DNA of 64,000 bases from Saccharibacillus sacchari DSM 19268 (GTDB lineage: Bacteria; Bacillota; Bacilli; Paenibacillales; Paenibacillaceae): assembly GCF_000585395.1 (NCBI RefSeq), contig NZ_KK073875.1, positions 5,733,519 to 5,797,518 on the forward strand, written 5' to 3'. Positions 52,967 through 61,730 of the stretch are shown piece after piece. The notes beneath the pieces were generated by a model that made no database searches, was not told where the DNA came from, and was given only the letters and a program-made list of their open reading frames with translations. A program made the position numbers and the translations under genes. How positions within the stretch are numbered: the stretch's first letter is position 1; each line of letters begins with the position of its first letter.

Positions 52967-53628
52967 TTGTACCCCAACCCCCACATCGTTTCGATTGGAG
53001 AATCGACGTCGGCTGCACTCAGTTTGCCTCTTAAGTTACGCACATGTTCAGCCACGACAGCACTGCTGCCTTCTCCGTCGATGCCCCAGATTCGCTCATA
53101 CATCTCCTCTTTATCGAAAACTCGTCCTACATGCAGAGACAGCAGTTCCGCAATTCGGTACTCCTGTCTCGTTAAAGGAATGCTGACCCCGCGATACGTA
53201 ACTTCTGCCGCCGAGTAATTGATGACCAGCCCACCCGTAAACTTCACTTCCGCCCTGCTTATCTGACGTTCCTCTCTTCGCAAATGGGCAGCGACGCGAG
53301 CCGCCAATTCGGCCATACCGAAAGGTTTAACCACGTAATCGTCTCCGCCTACGGCGAACCCGTTGACCTTGTCGACTTCCTCGACCCGAGCGGTCAGGAA
53401 TAAAATCGGACAGGCCACCGTATCCCGCAGACTGCGACAAACCTCCAGTCCGTCCATACCGGGCATTCCGATATCGAGCAGAATCAGATCCGGGTGACGA
53501 CCCGCCAAACGAACCGCCTCCTCTCCTTCTGACGCCAAAAGCACTTCATATCCACATTTTCGAAAATAGCTGCTCAACATATCGCGGATATCCGGTTCGT
53601 CGTCGACGATCAGCAATTTGTAACTCAT
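52954..53628 (-). CDS. OmpR/PhoB family response regulator
   Basis: 224 residues. Receiver domain: DDEPDIRD acidic pocket, phospho-acceptor in LILLDIGMPGMDG, T in FLTAR, K in VVKPFG. The C-terminal winged helix (about 130-224) ends EHVRNLRGKLSAADVDSPIETMWGLGYKW. Translationally coupled to the kinase by overlap. Preceded by a GGAGGGACG ribosome site. Confidence 0.94.
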   Translation of the reverse strand: MSYKLLIVDDEPDIRDMLSSYFRKCGYEVLLASEGEEAVRLAGRHPDLILLDIGMPGMDGLEVCRSLRDTVACPILFLTARVEEVDKVNGFAVGGDDYVVKPFGMAELAARVAAHLRREERQISRAEVKFTGGLVINYSAAEVTYRGVSIPLTRQEYRIAELLSLHVGRVFDKEEMYERIWGIDGEGSSAVVAEHVRNLRGKLSAADVDSPIETMWGLGYKWKS

Positions 53629-53717
53629 GAACGTCCCTCCTTCCTATTCAGCATAACGGGCATTTTCCAAGATTCATCCAAACATGAAATCAAACAAGAC
53701 GTTCAGATCGCGACGAT

Positions 53718-53773
53718 GCAAAAAAGGCCGTCGACGCACCCGTTTGCACGGAGCGAAGACAGCCTTTTTATTG
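53718..53773. terminator. Hairpin between the two-component and NDH-2 genes
   Basis: AAAAAGGCCGTC and GACAGCCTTTTTATT pair (one mismatch) around an imperfect inner stem. On the plus strand it has a T tail. It lies downstream of NDH-2 (stop at 53850), for which the minus-strand form with TTTTTTGC would act. Confidence 0.7.
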
Positions 53774-53849
53774 ATCTTGCTTAAAAAGTGGATTCGGAAC
53801 ATTTCACTCGGTTGCCCGACGCGAAATAGATTCTCATCAAAACCTCAGT

Positions 53850-55040
53850 TTACAGGAAACGGCCTTTTTTCAGCACGAGACCCATGCCGCCGATGATGAA
53901 CAGGTAACGAGCATCAACTACTTTTTTCAGTTGAGCTGCCGGCCAGCCTTTGATTTTCTTGCCCGCGACAACGGCTACGGCTTCGCCTTTACCCAGGGAA
54001 GCGACAGTACCTTTGTTGCTGAATGCGAATTTCTCGGTTTGTTGACCGCGGATAGTCGCGATCAGGTTTTTCGCTACGCGCTCGCCTTGTTGCATCGCGA
54101 TTTGCGCAGTCGGAGGGTACGGACGGCCTTCTGGTCCGATCATAAGCGAACCGTCGCCGATGATGAAGACATTTTCATGACCCGGAGCTTTGAGGAACTC
54201 GTCAACTTTGACGCGTCCGCGCATCGCTTCGAATCCGGCGTCTTCGATCAGGTGGTTACCGCGGATACCGCCGGTCCATACTACGGTTTTCGCTTCGATA
54301 CGCTCGCCTTCGCCAACGGTTACGCCGTTTTCGTCGCAAGCTTTAACCGGTACGCCGATGCGGAACGTTACGCCTTTTTTCGTCAGCGTATCCATCGCAT
54401 AGGTTACCAGCTCAGGATCGAAACCTGGCAGAGCGGAAGGAGCCGCTTCGACGTTGAACAGACCGACCTTCGAAGGATCTACGCCGTATTGTTTCGCCAG
54501 TTCAGGCAAACGGTTCGCCAATTCGCCGACGAATTCGATACCCGTGAAGCCGGCGCCGCCGACTACGAAGTTCAGGCGGGTTTCGTCGCCGTCTTTTTTG
54601 AATTCTTTGAATTGCGTCTCGATATGCTCGCGGATTGCGCGCACGGAGTTGATGCTGCGGATCGAGAAGGCGTGTTCTTTCATGCCCGGGATGCCGAATG
54701 TTTCCGGGTCGCCGCCCAGAGCGATAACCAGGTAGTCGTACGAAAGCGTGCCGTCTTCCAGCACGACTTGACGCTCTTCCGGCTTGATTGCCGTTACGTT
54801 CGATTTCACCAGATCGATCTTGAACTCGTCGATCAGGTTCGAGATTTTCTCGTAAGTCTTCGTGTCCGGCTGCGTGCCAGCTGCTGGCATGTGCAGTTCC
54901 GTCGTGAAGTAGTGGTAGTCGTGACGGTTAACCAGTGTAACGTCGGCTTCGTTGTTTTTGAGTTTCTTTTGCAGGTTTTGAGCTGTGAGGATACCGCCGT
55001 ATCCCGCACCCAGAATTACGATTTTGGGAATGCTGTTCAT
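53850..55040 (-). CDS. ndh: Type II NADH dehydrogenase (NDH-2)
   Basis: 396 residues from the ATG at 55040 (AAGG 6 nt upstream). FAD motif ILGAGYGGILTAQNLQ near the N-terminus; the quinone/NADH family motif VVGGAGFTGIEFVGELANRL for NAD; VVWTGGIRG; FIIGDGS for FAD ribityl contact; and PPTAQIAMQQGERVAKNL. The C-terminal hydrophobic amphipathic end (DARYLFIIGGMGLVL) suits a peripheral membrane anchor. It feeds NADH electrons to menaquinone without proton pumping. It resembles both Ndh and YumB of B. subtilis; adjacency to a YumC-type gene favours the YumB branch. A Rex-type operator lies upstream. Confidence 0.92.
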   Translation of the reverse strand: MNSIPKIVILGAGYGGILTAQNLQKKLKNNEADVTLVNRHDYHYFTTELHMPAAGTQPDTKTYEKISNLIDEFKIDLVKSNVTAIKPEERQVVLEDGTLSYDYLVIALGGDPETFGIPGMKEHAFSIRSINSVRAIREHIETQFKEFKKDGDETRLNFVVGGAGFTGIEFVGELANRLPELAKQYGVDPSKVGLFNVEAAPSALPGFDPELVTYAMDTLTKKGVTFRIGVPVKACDENGVTVGEGERIEAKTVVWTGGIRGNHLIEDAGFEAMRGRVKVDEFLKAPGHENVFIIGDGSLMIGPEGRPYPPTAQIAMQQGERVAKNLIATIRGQQTEKFAFSNKGTVASLGKGEAVAVVAGKKIKGWPAAQLKKVVDARYLFIIGGMGLVLKKGRFL

Positions 55041-55106
55041 TGTTTTCCTTACCCCTTTTCGATTCAATAGTCATTTATGGGATAACCTCTAAAAGGTTGG
55101 AGCCTC

Positions 55107-55124
55107 ATGTGAAATCTTACACAA
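55107..55124. promoter_or_regulatory. Rex-type operator upstream of NDH-2
   Basis: ATGTGAAATCTTACACAA matches the Rex consensus TTGTGAANNNNTTCACAA at 12 of 14 fixed positions. It is 67 nt upstream of the ndh start. Rex senses the NADH/NAD ratio and controls ndh in Bacillus, so the site makes functional sense. Confidence 0.6.
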
Positions 55125-55388
55125 AAACGGAGAGAACTCTCCCTATTGGTTGCTTATCCCGTCCGCATCTTGACTGCGACTTTTATCACATACATTGTAC
55201 GCTTTTCCCGACCATATTACAAAACAAAATTTGAAATTTGGACGCAGAACAGACAAAAAATATTCATAGTTGCCAAAGAGCCAGCCATACCGCGCCTTTT
55301 ATCCCCCCTATTACGGAACTCACACGGCACGTAAGCCAAAACCGCGAGCCTCCAAGGTATGGACAAAGAAAAAAGCCGGGAATTCGCT

Positions 55389-55418
55389 TTGCAATCCGGT
55401 AAAAAACGAGTTTATAAT
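55389..55418 (+). promoter_or_regulatory. Promoter of the ferredoxin-NADP reductase gene
   Basis: TTGCAA (55389-55394) and TATAAT (55413-55418) with an 18-nt spacer, 80 nt before the start. Confidence 0.6.
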
Positions 55419-55499
55419 AGATGGGAATTGAGAAATAAAATCATTGCGATAGATTCATAGTGATTCATAATGATCGATACCTTCGGAGGTGCTTATCAA

Positions 55500-56501
55500 G
55501 TGACAGAGATCCACAACGGCGAAAACATCGCTGATATTCTTATCATCGGCGGCGGTCCGGCCGGACTATTTGCTGCTTTTTACGGGGGAATGCGTCAAGC
55601 ATCCGTAAAGCTGATCGAAAGCATGCCTCAGCTTGGCGGACAATTGGCTGCCCTTTATCCCGAAAAATATATCTACGACGTAGCCGGTTTCCCGAAAATA
55701 ACCGCACAGGAATTGGTTAACCAGCTTATCGAACAAATGAATCATTTCGAACAGGAAATCTGCCTCGAAGAAAAAGTAATCGCGGTCGACAAAGAAGACG
55801 AACAGCGCTTCAAAGTCACGACCGACAAAGCCGTGCATTACGCCAAGTCCGTGATTATCACGGCGGGCGTAGGCGCCTTCGAGCCGCGCCGTCTGGGTCT
55901 GGAAGGCGCTGAACGCTTCGAAGGCGTCAACTTGCATTACTTTATTAGCGACCTGAGCAAGTTTGCGGGCCGCAAAGTATTGCTGAGCGGCGGCGGCGAC
56001 TCCGCAGTCGACTGGGCGCTCATGTTGGAGCCGATCGCGGAAGAGGTTACGCTGATTCACCGTCGCGACAAGTTCCGCGCCCACGAGCACAGCGTCGAGA
56101 ACCTGATGGCCTCCAAAGTGAATGTCGTGACGCCGACGGAAATCACGGAACTGGTCGGCGAAGAACGCATTGAGCGCGTAGTTCTCTCTCACGTGAAGAC
56201 GGGCGAGACGCAGGAAATTGAAGTCGACGACGTAATCGTTAACTTCGGCTTCGTATCCTCGCTCGGTCCGATCTCCGAATGGGGCATCGAGATCCAAAGC
56301 AATTCCATCGTGGTCGATACGCGCATGGAAACCAACATTCCGGGAATCTTCGCTGCCGGCGATGTCACGACTTATCCAGGCAAGCTGAAACTGATCGCGG
56401 TCGGATTCGGCGAAGCGCCGACGGCCGTCAACAACGCTAAAGTCTACTTTGATCCGGAAGCCAAATTGTCCCCGGGTCACAGCAGCAATATGAAACGTTA
56501 A
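55500..56501 (+). CDS. yumC: Ferredoxin/flavodoxin-NADP+ reductase (YumC type)
   Basis: 333 residues from a GTG at 55500 with GGAGG 10 nt upstream; the ATG 30 nt earlier has no site. FAD motif [38 protein letters not shown] motif [15 protein letters not shown] and [13 protein letters not shown], and the FAD loop [18 protein letters not shown]. Resembles thioredoxin reductase but lacks the CxxC pair, as expected for the YumC class. It supplies low-potential electrons from NADPH to ferredoxin or flavodoxin. Divergent from NDH-2. Confidence 0.94.
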   Translation: MTEIHNGENIADILIIGGGPAGLFAAFYGGMRQASVKLIESMPQLGGQLAALYPEKYIYDVAGFPKITAQELVNQLIEQMNHFEQEICLEEKVIAVDKEDEQRFKVTTDKAVHYAKSVIITAGVGAFEPRRLGLEGAERFEGVNLHYFISDLSKFAGRKVLLSGGGDSAVDWALMLEPIAEEVTLIHRRDKFRAHEHSVENLMASKVNVVTPTEITELVGEERIERVVLSHVKTGETQEIEVDDVIVNFGFVSSLGPISEWGIEIQSNSIVVDTRMETNIPGIFAAGDVTTYPGKLKLIAVGFGEAPTAVNNAKVYFDPEAKLSPGHSSNMKR

Positions 56502-56570
56502 TCCGTTAGCTTTGTCTGATCTCAGGATTCAATAAATTATCCACAAAATCGACATAAAGTGCCTGTATAT

Positions 56571-56621
56571 AAGCCCGTTATGCACTCCAGCGCGTCAGCG
56601 CCCGGTATAACGGGCTTTTTG
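56571..56621 (+). terminator. Terminator after the reductase gene
   Basis: AGCCCGTTAT and ATAACGGGCTTTTT flank a loop of about 22 nt, 70 nt after the stop. Confidence 0.82.
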
Positions 56622-56810
56622 CTGGGCTGAAAAGACGCGCTTATCCCCCATTTTCTGTGTGCAACTTGTGTATAATGTGGGTATAAAACGCCCGTATGCT
56701 TGTTGCGACGCTGTGGATTTGGGGATAACTTTATGCACAACGTTATTGCTTGTACCGACGCATGCGCAACATGGTATGATGGGAAGGAAACGTGACAAAT
56801 CTCATTTCTT

Positions 56811-56929
56811 CTAGTACTTTGACTGCGTTCGATATGAGGGCTGCGTGCGAATCGAACCCTTCATGCTTTAGGAAGGGTTCGCCGCTTCAACCACTGCTTC
56901 AATACGGTCATGGTACTAGATACGCTTTT
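56811..56929. repeat. Palindromic element with CTAGTAC ends
   Basis: CTAGTAC (56811) and GTACTAG (56923-56929) end a 119-nt imperfect palindrome. A strong inner hairpin CGAACCCTTC / GAAGGGTTCG lies at 56853-56881. It resembles the AGTACC-ended family in its ends but not in its interior. It sits just upstream of the small membrane protein gene. The remainder of 56622-56810 contains no gene. Confidence 0.6.
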
Positions 56930-56975
56930 TGGCGGATCATGATCCGTTTCTATTTATGGACAAGGAGGAACCTCC

Positions 56976-57176
56976 GTGGAAAAATTCGCGAGCGGTTTAT
57001 ACTGGGTCATCTCGATTGCGGAAGTCATCATCCTATTGATGATCGCCGCGTTCATGGTGATGCTCGGCATTAAATTTTGGAAAGAAAAACGCTTCGGTCC
57101 CGTGATTGCGTTCACCGTCTTCCTCATCGTTTGCCTGACGTTGACCTGGTGGAGCGTGCAGGACAAATTCCTATAA
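56976..57176 (+). CDS. Small membrane protein (66 residues)
   Basis: 66 residues from a GTG, with AAGGAGG 7 nt upstream, so translation is very likely. Two hydrophobic helices: ISIAEVIILLMIAAFMVMLGI and GPVIAFTVFLIVCLTLTWW. No known family or function. It is followed 24 nt later by the TraX-like gene on the same strand. Confidence 0.7.
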   Translation: MEKFASGLYWVISIAEVIILLMIAAFMVMLGIKFWKEKRFGPVIAFTVFLIVCLTLTWWSVQDKFL

Positions 57177-57200
57177 CGGAAGAAGGAGCGTGAAGCCGGC

Positions 57201-57902
57201 ATGCAGTTGATTGCCATGATTACGATGCTGATCGATCATTTGGGAGCTGTTTTTTTCTTTGAAGAACGGTGGATGCGTATCGTCGGGCGGATCGCTTTCC
57301 CTATTTACTGCTATCTATTGGTAGTGGGATACCGCCGTACGCGCAGCCAAAAGCGTTATGCCTTTCGATTGTTCATACTCGCCTTGGTATCGCAGATTCC
57401 GTTCATGTTTACGTTCTTTACGAGCGGCGTCAACGTGATCGGTACTTTGTTCGTCTCGCTGTTGATCTTGATGGCGGTCGATTACTTCAAAGGTCAAGCC
57501 TGGCTCCAGGTTTTTGTGGCTTTCGTGCTCACGGCCGTTACGTATTTGCCGATGGAAGCGCTCAAATTCGATTACGGCACTTACGGCGTGCTTCTCGTGC
57601 TGGCTTACCGGTACCTGCCGAATGCCTGGTCGATGGTCGCCGCTCATTTCGCGATCAACGCGATTTGGATTCTCGGGTTCCGAGCGACTTCCGATATTCA
57701 ATTTTTCAGCATGATCACCACCTTTTTCATTGCCGGCATTCAGTCCGCTTCTCCGAAGGCGAAAACGGAAGTACGCGTGCCCCGCTGGTTGTGGCGCTCT
57801 TTCTATCCCGGCCATTTGGCGATCATCGCGCTGGTGCAATGGCAAATGTACGGCGTAACATGGAATGATTTCATCATGCGGATTACCGATTATTCGATGT
57901 AA
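57201..57902 (+). CDS. TraX family membrane protein
   Basis: 233 residues, about seven helices. Opens with MITMLIDHLGAVFFFEERWMRIVGRIAFPIYCYLLVVGYRRT, the TraX pattern with conserved DH and the RxxGRIAFPIF-like motif. TraX in F plasmids acetylates pilin; chromosomal homologues probably acylate other cell-surface substrates. GGAGCGTGAA lies upstream. Part of a three-gene run of membrane proteins. Confidence 0.88.
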   Translation: MQLIAMITMLIDHLGAVFFFEERWMRIVGRIAFPIYCYLLVVGYRRTRSQKRYAFRLFILALVSQIPFMFTFFTSGVNVIGTLFVSLLILMAVDYFKGQAWLQVFVAFVLTAVTYLPMEALKFDYGTYGVLLVLAYRYLPNAWSMVAAHFAINAIWILGFRATSDIQFFSMITTFFIAGIQSASPKAKTEVRVPRWLWRSFYPGHLAIIALVQWQMYGVTWNDFIMRITDYSM

Positions 57903-57992
57903 ACTCCTTACCGGATGATTCGCCGCCCGAAAAAATGGGTAGTATACGGTGTCTTGTCTTTTAAACACATAAGGAATCTGGGGGAGTATCAT

Positions 57993-58313
57993 ATGGTGCT
58001 CGCACGTACGTTCAAAGGAATCAGCGGCCTGTTCGAGCTTATGCTCGGTCTTCCACTGTTGGGCGGTATGGTAGTCATGGGAAGCGGTTGGGGCATTTCC
58101 GTGGTCATGTTCGCTTTGCACGCTGTCACCCTCTTGTTGTCGTTGCAGCACCGTCAATCGTTTTACGGATCGGCAGCAGGTATCGTCACCTGTCTGCTCG
58201 TATCCGTCCCGGTTGTAGGTATGTTCGGTCATTGGGTAGCGGCCGTCCTGCTGCTCGTCAGCATGGTCGACCGTTATGGAGCCGGAATGTCGGGCGGCTT
58301 CCGTCGCATCTGA
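57993..58313 (+). CDS. Small four-helix membrane protein
   Basis: 106 residues from the ATG at 57993 (GGGGGAG 6 nt upstream), in preference to one 78 nt earlier. Hydrophobic segments: LMLGLPLLGGMVVMG, ISVVMFALHAVTLLLS, AAGIVTCLLVSVPVVGMFGHWVAAVLLLVSMV. No family recognised. The terminator at 58325 closes the unit with the TraX-like and 66-residue genes. Confidence 0.68.
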   Translation: MVLARTFKGISGLFELMLGLPLLGGMVVMGSGWGISVVMFALHAVTLLLSLQHRQSFYGSAAGIVTCLLVSVPVVGMFGHWVAAVLLLVSMVDRYGAGMSGGFRRI

Positions 58314-58324
58314 CCAACATGGCC

Positions 58325-58381
58325 GAAAAAAGGTTCGTTCCGTTGAAATCGAAGTCGATTTCGGGAACGAACCTTTTTTAT
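58325..58381. terminator. Bidirectional terminator
   Basis: AAAAAGGTTCGTTCC...GAAATCG and CGATTTCGGGAACGAACCTTTTTT form a long stem around AAGT. Confidence 0.93.
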
Positions 58382-58477
58382 TTGAGAAAAGATGCGATTG
58401 TGGATTGACTGCCGGTAAAAACTCAACGTAAGATAGGGGAAAACATCCGCCAGATTGTTTATTTGCCCTCACATGCT

Positions 58478-58506
58478 TTGTCACTTTCTCGCACGAAAGC
58501 TACAAT
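58478..58506 (+). promoter_or_regulatory. Promoter of the ABC importer operon
   Basis: TTGTCA (58478-58483) and TACAAT (58501-58506) with a 17-nt spacer. The leader to 58670 is about 155 nt; no T-box consensus or other known riboswitch was seen in it. Confidence 0.65.
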
Positions 58507-58669
58507 GCGGTTTCGCGGTTTCTTATTAAACAATCCAGGTTCAGCACAATGTTTGGTATCGCACGCTTCTATTTCAAGTTCTGCTGCGCGCTGCATCATT
58601 CAGAGAGTTAGCACCTTGTCTGATTTTATCGAAGTTAGGCAAGCTATCAGAGAGAGGGGTTCTAAGATT

Positions 58670-59707
58670 ATGTTAAAAAAGAAATGGCTTCCGCTTGTTC
58701 TGACACTATCGCTCGCCGCTCTGGCCGGTTGCAGCCAAAACAGCTCGCCTACAGGGGCTGACGGCGGCGACACGGCAAGCAACACTGATGCTAAAACGTA
58801 CAAAATCGCGATTTCGCAAATCGTGGAGCATCCGTCGCTTGACGCGACGCGCGCAGGCTTTATTGCAGCGCTCAAAGATGCCGGCATCGTCGAAGGCGAG
58901 AACCTGACGCTTGATTACAACAACGCCCAAGGCGATTCGACGAACAATCTGTCGATCGCGCAAAAGCTGGCAGGTTCAAATAACGATCTCGTTTTCGCGA
59001 TTGCAACGCCTTCCGCTCAAGCCGTTGCCGCACAGGTCAAAGAAACTCCGGTCGTGTTCGCGGCCGTAACCGACCCGGTCAGTGCCAAGATCGTAGCCAG
59101 CATGGAACAGCCGGGCGCTAACGTAACGGGTGCATCCGATACCAACCCTGAAGCGATCAAGCAGTTGGCCGATTTCATCGCCGAAGAACTGCCGAACGTG
59201 AAAACGGTGGGACTCGTCTTGAATGAAGGCGAACCGAATGCCGTCGTCATGGCAGATCGTGCAGAAGAAGAACTCGGCGCGCACGGCATCACTTTGGTAA
59301 AAGCAGCCGTGACCAACACGTCCGAAGTGCAACAGGCGGCCCAGTCGCTCGTAGGCAAAGTCGATGCCCTCTACATCACGCTCGACAACACGGTGGTCAG
59401 CGCTGTCGATACGATCATCAAGATCGCGAACGACAACAAGCTTCCGTTCTTCTCCAGCGATCGCGACACGGTAGAAAAAGGCGCGTTCGCAACAGTCGGC
59501 TTCAAATACTACGATCACGGCTACCAAGCAGGCGAGATGGCGGTTCAAATTTTGAAAGACGGCAAAAAACCGGCTGACCTCCCCGTCGCCATGCAGGAAA
59601 AACTGGACTTGATCCTGAATCTCAAAGCCGCCGAGGCTCAAGGCATCGAAGTGACCGACGAGATGAAAGGCAAAGTACAGGACCAGGAAAACAATATCAT
59701 TCAATAA
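58670..59707 (+). CDS. ABC transporter substrate-binding lipoprotein (PF04392-like)
   Basis: 345 residues from the ATG at 58670 (GAGAGGGG upstream); the 69-codon earlier extension covers the promoter. Signal peptide with lipobox LAGC (C21) and a Ser/Thr/Gly/Asp linker. The mature part (YKIAISQIVEHPSLDATRAGFIAALKDAGIVEGENLTLDYNNAQGD, then FAIATPSAQA, TPVVFAAVTDPV) matches the TrpX/ABC_sub_bind group, which bind aromatic amino acids or related small molecules. The ligand is not determinable here. It works with the permease and ATPase encoded next. Confidence 0.9.
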   Translation: MLKKKWLPLVLTLSLAALAGCSQNSSPTGADGGDTASNTDAKTYKIAISQIVEHPSLDATRAGFIAALKDAGIVEGENLTLDYNNAQGDSTNNLSIAQKLAGSNNDLVFAIATPSAQAVAAQVKETPVVFAAVTDPVSAKIVASMEQPGANVTGASDTNPEAIKQLADFIAEELPNVKTVGLVLNEGEPNAVVMADRAEEELGAHGITLVKAAVTNTSEVQQAAQSLVGKVDALYITLDNTVVSAVDTIIKIANDNKLPFFSSDRDTVEKGAFATVGFKYYDHGYQAGEMAVQILKDGKKPADLPVAMQEKLDLILNLKAAEAQGIEVTDEMKGKVQDQENNIIQ

Positions 59708-59812
59708 ACCGCATCGCAGCCGTCATTGCTTCACCGGTCAGGTTCCGACGGTAAAGCAATGTCACGGCGCACGCTTCATGATCAACGAACGCAGCACGCA
59801 TGAAGCGAAAAG

Positions 59813-59850
59813 AAACGGGATGAGCGTGTGCTTCATCCCGTTTTGTTTTC
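59813..59850 (+). terminator. Internal terminator/attenuator of the importer operon
   Basis: AACGGGATGA and TCATCCCGTT pair around GCGTGTGCT and are followed by TTGTTTT. It would lower permease and ATPase expression relative to the binding protein, as is common in such operons. Confidence 0.8.
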
Positions 59851-59981
59851 CCTCAATATCTGTTAACCCGTTACGTTGCCTCGCCTGAAGATCACGTTCA
59901 TGCCTGTACATTCAATCGGGCGCGAAGCGTAGATCCGGTCGAGACCATGTGCGATCCCTTTTGACACAGGAGGCGTCACTT

Positions 59982-60905
59982 ATGTTCGAAAATTTCGTCG
60001 GCTCTCTGCCCGGCGCCGTCTATCTGGGTCTGCTCTACGCCCTGATGGCGCTTGGCGTCTATATCACCTTCCGCATTCTCGACTTCCCCGATCTCACGGT
60101 TGACGGAAGCTTCACGACAGGCGCAGCTACCGCAGCCGTTATGATCTCGCATGGCGTGTCACCGTGGCTGGCCTCGCTGACCGCGATTCTGGCAGGTATG
60201 CTCGCGGGTGCTTGTACCGGACTGCTGCATACGAAAGGAAAAATCAACGGCCTTTTATCCGGGATTCTGATGATGATTGCGCTCTATTCGATCAATCTGC
60301 GTATCCTCGGCATGCCGAACGTGTCGATCATGGGCGAAAACACCGTGCTCGGCGTATTCCCGCCGATTCCGTTCATGATCGTGGTCGTGCTGATCTTCAA
60401 GTTCGCTTTGGATGCTTTTATGAAAACGGATCTGGGCTTGTCGCTGCGCGCGACCGGCGATAACAAACGCATGATTCGCAGCTTCGGCGCAAATACGGAC
60501 AACACGACGATTCTGGGCATCAGCCTGTCCAACGGCCTTGTCGCTCTGTCCGGCGCGCTGATCGCGCAGCAATCGTCGTTCGCGGACGCGACGTCCGGGA
60601 TCGGCATGATCGTGATCGGACTAGCCTCCGTGATCATCGGCGAAGCGCTATTCGGTGCCAAAACCGTCTTCCGCGCTACGCTGGCTGTCGTGCTCGGCTC
60701 TATCGTATACCGGATCGTTATCTCGTTGGCCCTGCAAATCAAAGGCTTCGAGACGTCCGACCTGAAACTGATTACCGCTATTATCGTGATTATTGCGCTG
60801 GTCTTCCCGACAGTACGCAGTGCGCTCAAACAACGCGGAGCTGCCAAAAAGCGTTCGGCCGAGCTGCTCAAGTCACTCGAAACCACTCCGGGAGGCGAAC
60901 GCTGA
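59982..60905 (+). CDS. ABC transporter permease (TrpY-like)
   Basis: 307 residues from the ATG at 59982 (AGGAGG 8 nt upstream). About eight hydrophobic segments; begins GAVYLGLLYALMALGVYITFRILDFPDLTVDGSFTTGAA, the pattern of branched-chain-type permeases paired with PF04392 binding proteins. The ATPase contact region is LSLRATGDNKRMIRSFGANTD. The stop overlaps the ATPase start by one base. Confidence 0.92.
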   Translation: MFENFVGSLPGAVYLGLLYALMALGVYITFRILDFPDLTVDGSFTTGAATAAVMISHGVSPWLASLTAILAGMLAGACTGLLHTKGKINGLLSGILMMIALYSINLRILGMPNVSIMGENTVLGVFPPIPFMIVVVLIFKFALDAFMKTDLGLSLRATGDNKRMIRSFGANTDNTTILGISLSNGLVALSGALIAQQSSFADATSGIGMIVIGLASVIIGEALFGAKTVFRATLAVVLGSIVYRIVISLALQIKGFETSDLKLITAIIVIIALVFPTVRSALKQRGAAKKRSAELLKSLETTPGGER

Positions 60906-61699
60906 TGCTGCATGTTTCGAACGTTTCCAAACTGTTCAACTCCGGCACGATCGATGAAAAAATCGCTTTGATCGGCATCGAGCTGCAGCTGAATCCCGGC
61001 GACTTCGTCACCGTGATCGGCAGCAACGGCGCAGGCAAATCAACGCTGATGAACATGATCTCCGGCGTAATGAAGCCCGATACGGGCGATATCGTCATCG
61101 GCGACCGTTCCGTCACCGCCCTGCCCGAACACCGCCGCAGCCGCTGGATCGGCCGCGTGTTCCAAGATCCGATGGCCGGCACCGCGCCGCGCATGACCAT
61201 CGAAGAAAATCTGGCGATGGCTTATCTGCGCGGCAAACGCCGCGGCTTCTCCTTCGGCGTCAGCAGCGCCCGGCGCAAAATCTTCCAAGCCGAACTGAGC
61301 CGCCTCGGCATCGGCCTGGAAAACCGCCTGAACGCCAAAGTCGGCCTGCTGTCCGGCGGCGAACGCCAAGCGCTCAGCCTGCTGATGGCAACATTTACCC
61401 GCCCTCAGATCCTGCTGCTCGACGAGCACACCGCCGCACTCGACCCGTCCCGCGCCGAACTGATCACGTCGCTGACCGACGAGATCGTTCGCGACATGAA
61501 TTTGACGACCTTGATGGTCACGCACAATATGGAACAAGCTATCCGCCTGGGCAACCGCCTCGTCATGATGGACAAAGGCCGCATCATCCTCGACATCGGC
61601 GAAGCCGACAAACAGCACCTGACCGTCGAACGCCTGATGACCGAATTCGAACGGATCAGCGGCAAAAAGATGGCGGACGATCGGACTTTGTTGGGTTGA
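60905..61699 (+). CDS. ABC transporter ATP-binding protein
   Basis: 264 residues. Walker A GSNGAGKST, Q-loop VFQDPMAGTAPRMTIEENLAMA, signature LLSGGERQALSLLMA, Walker B ILLLDEHTAALDP and H-loop MVTHNM. It energises the import of the ligand bound by the 58.7-kb lipoprotein. Its stop codon (61697-61699) lies inside the -35 hexamer of the toxin-antitoxin promoter, so the operon's original 3' flank may have been replaced. Confidence 0.95.
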   Translation: MLHVSNVSKLFNSGTIDEKIALIGIELQLNPGDFVTVIGSNGAGKSTLMNMISGVMKPDTGDIVIGDRSVTALPEHRRSRWIGRVFQDPMAGTAPRMTIEENLAMAYLRGKRRGFSFGVSSARRKIFQAELSRLGIGLENRLNAKVGLLSGGERQALSLLMATFTRPQILLLDEHTAALDPSRAELITSLTDEIVRDMNLTTLMVTHNMEQAIRLGNRLVMMDKGRIILDIGEADKQHLTVERLMTEFERISGKKMADDRTLLG

Positions 61700-61724
61700 A
61701 CTGTTTGAAGAAACAAGGTATAAT
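61696..61724 (+). promoter_or_regulatory. Promoter of the type III antitoxin RNA
   Basis: TTGAAC (61696-61701) and TATAAT (61719-61724), spacer exactly 17 nt. Transcription should begin near 61731, a few bases before the first antitoxin repeat. Confidence 0.85.
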
Positions 61725-61730
61725 TTGGAT

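Noticed and set aside
56537-56545. Consensus DnaA box TTATCCACA downstream of the reductase gene
   Set aside because: A single perfect box with only weak partners (TTATCCCCC, TGTGGATTT) within 200 nt; no origin genes nearby, so probably chance or an isolated box.
58507-58669. T-box riboswitch before the TrpX-like binding protein
   Set aside because: Searched by eye for the T-box consensus (AGGGTGGNACCGCG) and found none in the leader.
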